A DNA stretch of 64,000 nucleotides from Sthenelais limicola (taxonomy: Eukaryota; Annelida; Polychaeta; Phyllodocida; Sigalionidae), in contig OW804098.1 in the NCBI GenBank assembly GCA_942159475.1, forward strand, positions 111,172,620 through 111,236,619, given 5' to 3'. The position numbers and the translations under genes were made by a program. Below the pieces are notes generated by a model. That model saw only the letters and a program-made list of their open reading frames with translations. It ran no database searches and was not told where the DNA came from. Of this stretch, positions 50,401 to 59,400 are shown in pieces (the stretch's first letter is position 1; each line of letters starts with the position of its first letter).

Positions 50401-53400
50401 TAGAGGAATCACTAGAGGGATCTGACGGATCACCTGCACCACCTGTCGCAACTCCCTTCCTTGGCGACTTGGACTTCTTAGGTGACTTTGTCTTCCTAAG
50501 TGTCTTGGTTTTCTTAGGGACATATACATCCCCCTCAATCCGTCCTCTATCAAAATCCCCCGTACCAGTAGATTTTTCTTCCCCAGTATTTCTACTAGAG
50601 GTCTCACTAGTCTGGCTCCCAACTGAACTCAGAGAAGCCCTAGTCTTTTCAAAAACCACTGATTTCATAGGAGTCTGAGTCGGACAACTCCTTGATGCAG
50701 GAACAATCCGTCTCGTCTCCGGAACAGTCCGCACTGTATCCAACATGGTCTGGGTACCAAAACTATCAGTCACAGGGGAGGAGGTGGACATAACAGAACT
50801 TTGATGCTCTTGAAATGTTACCCTCTTGGTTGTATCCCCGGCCGGACCCACTGGTGAAGCAAAGAAATCCAAGGATGGATCCCTATGCCTATAGCCAGCA
50901 CGTCCCTCTGCAAAGGTGGAACACCCGGGTGCAGTCTTACTCAGATCAAGCGGCTGGCACTGCTTGGAAAGAGTCTCTGCCAAATTAAGGAGTGGATGCA
51001 GCTCAAAATCAGTTTGTGTCTGAACTGATTCTTCCACACCAGTAATCTGCAAACGAGAATAATCATCCATTCTCGTGACCTCACACCTTAACTTCTCGTT
51101 CTCTGCTTCGAGTCTATCCGTATACTTGGAGGAACGAGCAGTTACCACATCCAGGGTTTCTTGCAGATCCTGGTTTTGAAAAACTAGTTGTGTCACTTCA
51201 GACACAAAATCATGGCATTTATTCTTCTCTGCCTGTAAATCACGTTTAGTTTCGCATCAACTGCAAACGGATGGTACTTAACAAACTCTGATCATCAGAA
51301 TCTGTATCAGCTCGCTTTTCCCGGTAGTTGGTCCAGGTACCCTGATTATCTTCCCTTCCGGTCTGATAATCCTCTGAATCCGACACACCAGTCCCTACAT
51401 CTATAAGGCGGTCTACTGCCTAATCGGCCAAAGGCGCCACACCTCTCGGTCTCACATACCCAGGCGGGGCACGCAAGTCCGGAGCTGGGTCCGGGTACAC
51501 AGCAGCCATAATACCACTTTTAGCAAAAGGGCAAAACAGCACAAAATCACGGATTGTGAAAATCCGGCCAACCAGGGAGTTGATCTAGATCAAAGGTCAA
51601 GAGCTGGTCACGGCACCAATTGTAGTGAATTCGCTCTCTCGACGCTTCCAATAAACAAAAGTCAACAAATAGGCTACCTGCTACTTTCTGGTTTATTGTC
51701 CGGATCAACGGCCCTCCTACAAAACCCCAGTGCTAGGGTAGTCACATTCTTATGTAAGGCACAACAGGTGTCATATGATGTACATACAGTATAAAGAGGA
51801 CAAGCGTGTCCGTACATATAAGAGACTTTACTCTACAGTAAGTTGGTATAAGAATAGGTAGAAGGAATGACAATGTTATAATGAGAACTGGGTAATATAA
51901 GGGAGAATATGAATTACATTATAAGAAACCGGCCCCAGTGCGTGGGACACCTCTGGTGTAAACTAAGCACACCAGCTCTTTATGAACTGGTTGCACCTGG
52001 GGGATTGTAAAGCCACTACAATACTATTGAAGGGTAATGCAAAGTCACCCTCTATGCTCCTCCCCCCCCCCCCCCACTGCAACCTAACCCCCCACCCCCC
52101 ACCCCCAAGTAAAAATTACCCCCCACCCTCACCCCAAATATTTTATCTGCCTCTCTGTGAATACACTATCCTAGATTATGTCGCACATTTAAAGTTTAAC
52201 ACTTGTCAATGCCCCACTTCGTTCCCCTATACTCATGGGTGTCTCGCATTGTTTTCACACAGTTAATAGCTAAGGTGAAACTTAAACACAGGTTATTCTG
52301 TAGTCACAATTGTTAGTAAGTCAAACAATTGTTAATAAGCAATGATTGAGTAATGGTTTGGGAGGGTTGAAAATGTAAAAGGTGTTTTGACAGAAGGTAT
52401 ATTGCTTGAATAAGGCAGAGCTATGTATACATATACATAGCTCTGATTAAGGCTAATGTTTTTTATCATAGTAAATAATCAGTAGAGCCTGTTTTAAAAC
52501 TGGCCACTATATTACTGCAATATATATGCAATGACCATTGCGCAATGGTAGCGCAATAAAAATACACTGGCATTGCAGTCGGAATTCTTGTATAAAAATA
52601 TTGTCAATAATTTAATGGGAAAAGATCCTTTAGCGATCTAAATAATAATAATAATATAATGATAATAGATTTTTATTTCCATATTACATTTACAACAATT
52701 GTCATACAAAGTAGTTTTAAAAGAGAGAAACCTATGGAAAGAGGAATAATAAATGTAACTTGTTGATTGTTGTAGAATGTAATATAGCAAAGGAATAAGA
52801 TAATGCAATGCCAGTGCAATGGTATTGCACTGCCATTGCACTCAACTAGAGACTTGACTGCAATAGGGGTGCAATGCTATTGCATTCATATTGCATTGCA
52901 CTCCATTGCACTCGTATTGCATTCGCCATTGCACTCCATTGCACTCAGTGCCCATAGGGTAGTTCTTACCCATCCATGTCTGGAACTCTTTCCATAGAAT
53001 TCGTTGGAAGGCCTCAAATAACAACTTATGTGTTCTCACTGCCCTTTTGTAGCACTGACCTTCCGTCACCTTTGTGACTGAACCTTTTGCAACAATTCCA
53101 GATCCAATGCACAAATCCCGGAAACCAGCATCCTGAAACCGCTTACCAATTATTCCCATCATAACACAAAGTGTGTGGATTGTTCCCAGCCTTTGGACTA
53201 TGCCACGAAACCTTTCCTGCTGCTTTAATTGAACTTCTAACACCTTTGCATACAAGGCTTGGTCAAAAACTGCAACTAAATTTTTCAGATTCAAGGTTTC
53301 CATAATTTTCTTGGACTGCAGGATCTCTTGGGCTGTGTTCATAGTAGTTGCTAGAGAGTTTGTTGTAGGAAGGTAACCCACTTCATCCTGCATGATATGT

Positions 53401-56400
53401 GGGTCAGATTGTCAGAAAATGTACAATTCACTTTCACAAATTCTCTGAAATAACCCAATTTACAGACGAAAAAAAAGCTCAAAATACAGATCAACCTAAC
53501 CAAACAGATTGCTAGAGTCAATGCAATGCCAAATATAGTCAAATTTACCTAGCATTGACCAAATTGCAGTCTAATTTAGTAGAATTTACTAAATATGTAC
53601 AGCTGCCAATTGTACATTTTCTGAAGATCTGACCCATGTACATTGTTTCTTGTAATGATATTGAAACCAGTCCACCCACTGATAGTTTGGTCCTGTTGTT
53701 TATGGACCCTTGCCAAAATCCAGGTTAGGTTCTTTTCCTGGGCTTCTGATTCAACCATTGAAACCATTGAATGGTAATACTGCCCCAACACTGGAAAAGC
53801 TCTCCATTTTTTGAATGCATAGCGCAGTGTCAATCTCTCTGAGCTGAGTGTATGATGTACTGTGGCCTAACCTGTTTATGTAAAATATTTGTATCTCTGG
53901 TGATTTTGGGAATAGAGACAAGCTGTTTGCTTTCCATCATTTAGCAGAATATGCCTTATAAATAATTTAATGTATGCCTGGCAATATATCAAATATTTCA
54001 TGCTGAAAAAATGAAGTGGATATATGGAAAAACAGGAAATTTTCCAAAACTGCTTTTTTTTAAATATTCAAAAAATCATGAAAAATTAAGTTAATAATGT
54101 TATCATCATATATTATACATCAATCAATAGGTAATGTTACACTGCTTAATTGGTTTTACATGCATGAAGCTGTACGGATAATATTTCAACCATAAATGGG
54201 GTAAAAACCGAAAATATTCACATTCAGCGCCCCCTGGTGGCCAATAAGCTACTCATTTGAAAAGCGTATCATAGCTCATTTGAAAGCCCATGGCCCCTTC
54301 TATTTTTTGGGATAGGTGAGAATCCGTCCCCCGAGATGGTACTAATATCCAAAATTTGAGGCCCACGGACATTGCTGCTCGGCCAAAACATAGACCAAAC
54401 TAATATGCCTGCTGCGCAATTGGGTAGTGAAGTGGGAAGGGGCAGTTGGAGAGATTTGGGTATGGGGACGTCCATCACAGATCGTGGGCAACATACATGC
54501 TTGCGGCATGATAGCTACATGTTGCGGCCATGGCTATAATTTTGAGAAATGAGTTGATTTTACTGAAAATGTTGATTTGGCTAACTCACTTGTTATCATT
54601 AAATTAGGTATGAGTAACCAAGTATATTTTGTTCTACATACAGTGATTTGATTACAGAAAAATATAATGTACTTTGGTAATACATTAGATAATGGAATGA
54701 TTATGTTTGTAATGGCATGTTGCAGGCTTTTGGCATAGACGGGAGCATCACCATCATAACCAAGGACCCAGCCTTCCAGAATATCATTGGACAAGCCGAG
54801 GGACTTAGTTTCGCTGACATCAAACTAGCAAATCTAATGTATGATTGTGCAGGTGATTGGTTTATGTCACTCTCAATGCTATAGCCTTAACCGCAGTCAG
54901 TTCTAGGGTGACCTGGAAGACCTGTTTGCCTTTAAGCCACTAGGGACTGCTTTATTGAAATTAGTCAATGGGGGTCGTGCATTAACTTAGCTTAACTTAA
55001 TTAAAATATATTGATATTATTAAAATTATTGTTGATCATTCGGGTCAGATTGTCAGGAAATGCATAATCTACAGTCCTACACATCTCTCAAATTCTTCTA
55101 AATTCGAGTCATAAATGTATGATGAACACTGAATATATATTCTGTATCATATCCATTCAATAAATCTGTCTGGTTATGTTGACATATATTTTAAACCTGA
55201 TTTTCGTTTTAAATTTGGATTATTTGAGGGGATTGGTGAAGGCCAATTGTACATTTTCTGAAGGCTTGACCCATTTAAGTAACCATGGTATATTAACAGG
55301 AAATTGCGGAACACAAACATGTCCTGGTGAGGGGTATATGGCTATTGACTGCAAGTGCTATTGTCCAAGCAACCCAGTTGTGGTAAATGATTTTACTCTC
55401 TTTTCTCCTTTTTCTGTGATTGAGATTTCTTCATTTCTTTTAATTAATCATTTATACTTCTTGATTCTGTACATAAATGTAATGTGACAGCCTCTGAAAT
55501 TCTAAGCTGTCAAGAACAGGAGTATATCTCTGGGAATCAACAGTAACGTCACATATATTGTCAATAGTCAGGCAGCTTAATGCCAGATTTGAGATGGATG
55601 TGGACGTTCCGGACAAAAGCACCAAATTTGATCCACAAGCTGTCCATTGCCTTACCCAGGTAACAAATTGACGTTAACTTAACGGTGATTTAAACCACAT
55701 TTTAGAGCAACTATACGTCAATCGTTAACGTTAATCTTGACGTGAATGTGTTTACCCTTTCTTTTCCCACATGTTTCTGTGTGTATTTAATAGTTTATAA
55801 ATAGATAGATGGAGCCTTGCTGGGCCTAGCTGGGATGTAATCATGTGAATGTTTATTTAAGGGCTTAGTGAATGCCACCAACGGCCACTGCTAGACTGTA
55901 GACTTACAGGCTTGGTGGGCAGAGTGGGCTCTACCATCAGATAGTTATGTCTTCTGCCTCACATGTAATCAATATCTTCCTGTATTTTCCCGCCTGTAGC
56001 ATCCTCATCCATAACCGTTTTCTCTACTAAGAAAATTAAACAAAAGGTTTAGGCGTCAGGGTCACGGGTTAGACATGGTAAAATCATGAGAACGATTTTA
56101 TGATTATCAGTAAGTATTTTTGATTATCTTTAGACAGAATTCCTTATATATATAAGAAACTTTATTTCCATTTTGTTATACAGACAGTGATAACAGTTTT
56201 CTACATGGAAATCGGTTTTTGTTCTCTGTCCCAGACAAATTTCATTCCACTTTGGAGGGCTATGTGTCCTTGCAGTTTTTTGGACCAGGACTTACACACC
56301 TGCTTTTGGTTGCCCACCTATACACAAATAAGTGTGTAGTACAGTAAACAATTGACAAAATATAAATAGATATAAGTAAATAAAAAGAGTACAGGAAACG

Positions 56401-59400
56401 CCAGAGGAGCATGAAGGAGGGCGACCCAGGCTTCCTTAATCTTATTCCTCTAACACATTTCCTCTTAGGAAGGTTCTGAATTCCTTCATACTATATGATT
56501 TAACCTCATTTGTGATGCTGTTCCAAAGTATTGGTCCTCTGTAGGCCTATATCAGAGATCTTTTTATTTTACATTTTTGGGTTTAGGCACTTTTAGGTTT
56601 TTCCCTGAAGTTAACTTCGGAAGATTAATTTTTCTCCGGTCTAAATTTTCTTCATTGTTGCTCATATTGTAAGCATATTCTAATAAATGTGATTCTCTCT
56701 TCTTGGCAAGTAGAGGCATTTCTAACTCTCTATGGAGAGTTTAGACCTTCTGATATCCTTAAAGCTGTGTTATGTAATGTTTGTAATTGGTTTAAAATGT
56801 ACTTTGGGGCAGTATCATACAGTGTGTCCCCATACTCGATGATAGGGCTGATAGCTACTTTATACAGCATTCTTATGGTACTTGGTGTAGCAAACGGCCT
56901 TAACTTTGTTAGGTGGTGTATCTTGTTTTTGGCTTTTGTTATCTTATTCTGCAAGGATGCTGAGAATGTTAGGTTCTCGTCAATTGTTACTCCCAAATAG
57001 GTATAACTAATGGTTCTTTTGATTTCTTCTGTCCCTATATAAATGTTCATTGGATTTTCCTCCACTCTTCTTTTTGTTTGTGTTACAGCCATTATATTGC
57101 TTTTACCTACATTTAACGATATTTTGTTAGTTCAACGCCAAATATCAATATTCATCAGATCCCCTTGTAAATTTCGTTCTGCTACCTTTATGTCCTTATG
57201 TGCTGTATAAATCACTATATCATCTGCAAACATCTGTATGTTACATCTCTCTATAACTCTATGGATGTCATCTATGTAGATCAAGAACAAGAGCGGTCCA
57301 AGGGTTGTGCCCTGGGGCACCCCACACGTGATGTTAAATGATGTTAAACAGTATTGAAGGCATTTGAGTATAATTCAAATGTAATTATGCTACTAACATT
57401 AAATTATCCATTCCTAGAACCAAGAAAATTAACATATCATTGATATATGACTCCAACTCTTTGGAACGACATCAGCCCATGGTTACATTAATGGAGACAG
57501 ATCCTGTAAATAAAAGAAAAATGACTAATTATGAAGCATCTGATATAAGCATCTAATAGGGAAAAGTATACCAAAGTCTAAATGCCCATTTGCTGTCTTT
57601 AATTCTAATAATATCTTATCAATGCAACTGGTGCTATTCAGAGTTTTGTTCACAAACTGAACTTCAACATGAAATGGATAAGAGGTGACTTACTCTAGCA
57701 GTCAATTTGAAGTGGTCTTCCCTCCTTGGCGGTTAGGCTGGAACTAGGGGCATGCAGTGGCTCAAAGCCAGTTGTTTACCCCTCACCCCCACCCACCCAC
57801 TCTACCCATCTGGCTCCACCCCACCACCCAAAGGTGGTATGCCTCCCTCGTAAACATGTGAAGGCACTCACAACAACCTAAAGAAGCTTTGAGTTTAGAT
57901 GCATTATTGTGTCAATTGTCTGCAGACATCTGTACAATAATCTTGTTATTATCTCATTATTATTTCGTTATAATTTTGTCAGGAACCCACTTTCCAATGA
58001 ATCAAGCTTTAAAAGTGTAGAGCCGTGACGTCCTAACGGCTATGCGCGAAAGTCAGGGGTGGGGGTGGGGGGAGCAGGATGGGACAGACTAACCTCAACT
58101 ATATAAACAATGACAGCCTAGGAAGCATAGAAGTTAGAACAAATATCTCACTGGTGCCTGTACGCTTCTCAAGACTGTGACAATATAAAGATGTATGGAT
58201 GAAAATGTGAATATTGTATAGTTCTTAATATAAGGCAGGTGGTGGGAAAACCGTCTAGCGGCGACATCATAAAATGTAAAATACTGTCATGTATAATAAA
58301 ATAAATTAAAAAGAAATCAATTAAGATGATATCTCAAAATCCACTTTTTGCGACTTGTGACTCATTTCCGTGTAACACATCGTTATATTAGCCCAGTCCC
58401 TGAACATTTTGACCAGGAAAAAAGTGGTATAAAGACAGTTTTGGTGTCAAATAAAGTGGAATTCCGAGTAGAATACCATATCCTAAATCCGCAAAAATCT
58501 GCTTTGGGGAAACTTTTTTTATGTGCATTTGAATGTTTTTTTAATTGTTTTTGTAACTTAGTACAGCTAATCAAGGGGAAGGAGTTTGGTCTCATTAACT
58601 AGTAAAATGTGTTAATCAAACAATATTTGTGATGTGTTTTAGGAAAATGAGTCACAAGTCGCATAATTGATATGTTTCAAAGTATTTTATACACAGGATC
58701 TCTTTGTACGAATATTCTCATTTAAATCTGTGTATCAAATTTCAAGGTTGTGTATTAAATATATCTATGCATTCCTAAGCTCATCCTACAGGGTATATTC
58801 AGCTACTTTACTAGTAATTGGCTGAAGCAAGTATATTCATGTTCAGATATTAATGTTTAATAACCATGAAATTAACGTTCATAATTTGATGTCAACATGT
58901 AAACGTTAACTTGACAATTAAGTTAATGTTAATAATTTGACATCAATGTATTAATGTAAAGTTAATGTTGGTTATACAGAAGTACATTGATGTTAAGATA
59001 TATATATATATTGAAACTTTATTTTTCCAAAATCTTTTTTTTTACATATGGCCTACTCGGAAAAACGGGTTACATATCTCTGCCTTGACAGTTCTTCCGA
59101 CAGAACAATTGATGTAGAGTCACCATCAAATTAACGTTGGGAAGAGAATCAAGGTTAAGCTAATGTTTGCTTAACGCTAAGATAGTAACATGAACGAAAT
59201 TCACGTGAAATTAAGGTTAATATCACGTCATAATGTTAATGTTGCTGAATTAACCTTCGATTGACGTTGATCAACGTTGTGTTAACATGAATTGTTACCT
59301 GGGTAGCTTGCCTTACAAGAAAGTTTGTCTGATATTCCTAGGTGACCTTATTGTCCTTATTTGTACACAACAAAAAATGCACACAACAATTTTCAATTAA

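Larger units (their letters stand above)
48017..52020 (-). mobile_element. Truncated Ty3/gypsy-like LTR retrotransposon (one LTR, gag, partial pol)
   Basis: Minus-strand order: 5' LTR (52020-51621), primer-binding site (just below 51621), Gag, zinc knuckle, and RT up to about 48017, where it breaks off. Protease, RNase H, integrase and the 3' LTR are absent. There are frameshifts in the Gag head and in RT. Lies inside the 13-kb GCAAT element. Confidence 0.88.
39787..52954. mobile_element. 13.2-kb element with GCAAT-rich ends and TA target duplication
   Basis: The left end (TGGTTACCATTTGAGTGCAA) and right end (minus strand TGGGCACTGAGTGCAATGG) are imperfect inverted repeats rich in GCAATG/CATTGC words (39795-39960 and 52800-52954). 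TA flanks both sides (39785-39786 and 52955-52956). Joining the flanks across one TA restores the CXC-tail frame (KNYP then SIEQHLLTE), which fixes the borders convincingly. Inside are the truncated gypsy-like element, several MITEs and repeats, but no recognisable transposase. It may therefore be non-autonomous or have grown by later insertions. Confidence 0.72.
32620..54343. mobile_element. Composite 21.7-kb TIR element carrying a broken CXC-tail gene
   Basis: The left terminal repeat 32620-33089 and right terminal repeat 53873-54343 are inverted copies over about 470 bp. Both begin AGTACCATCTCGGGGGACGG and end just inside the ACAAATATTTTACATAAACA text. Between them, on the minus strand, lies one broken gene (pieces from 53833 to 33186). 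Its C-terminal stop lies about 100 bp inside the left repeat and its first recognised codons about 40 bp inside the right repeat. That layout, long TIRs tightly flanking a single gene, is what a DNA transposon looks like. No target duplication is evident at the outer borders. Removing the inner insertions leaves roughly 3 kb. It sits wholly inside astacin intron 7. Confidence 0.75.
55655..59307. mobile_element. 3.65-kb TIR element, CCCAGGTAACAA ends, possible 8-bp target duplication
   Basis: Left end CCCAGGTAACAA and right end TTGTTACCTGGG are inverted. TTGCCTTA flanks both sides (55647-55654 and 59308-59315), although the right end carries four extra bases (TAGC). Subterminal parts (55660-55750 and 58850-59290) are packed with TTAACGTTAA-like words. 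An 8-bp duplication suggests the hAT superfamily. No transposase is seen; a LINE fragment and a foldback element sit inside. Confidence 0.6.

Noticed and set aside
52800..52960. GCAATG repeats as a CRISPR-like array or satellite
   Set aside because: Units are degenerate and in both orientations without unique spacers of constant length; they fit a transposon end.
55572..55654. Open stretch [16 protein letters not shown] as a possible astacin exon
   Set aside because: No domain match, poor acceptor choice, and its apparent donor lies inside the ends of the inserted TIR element.
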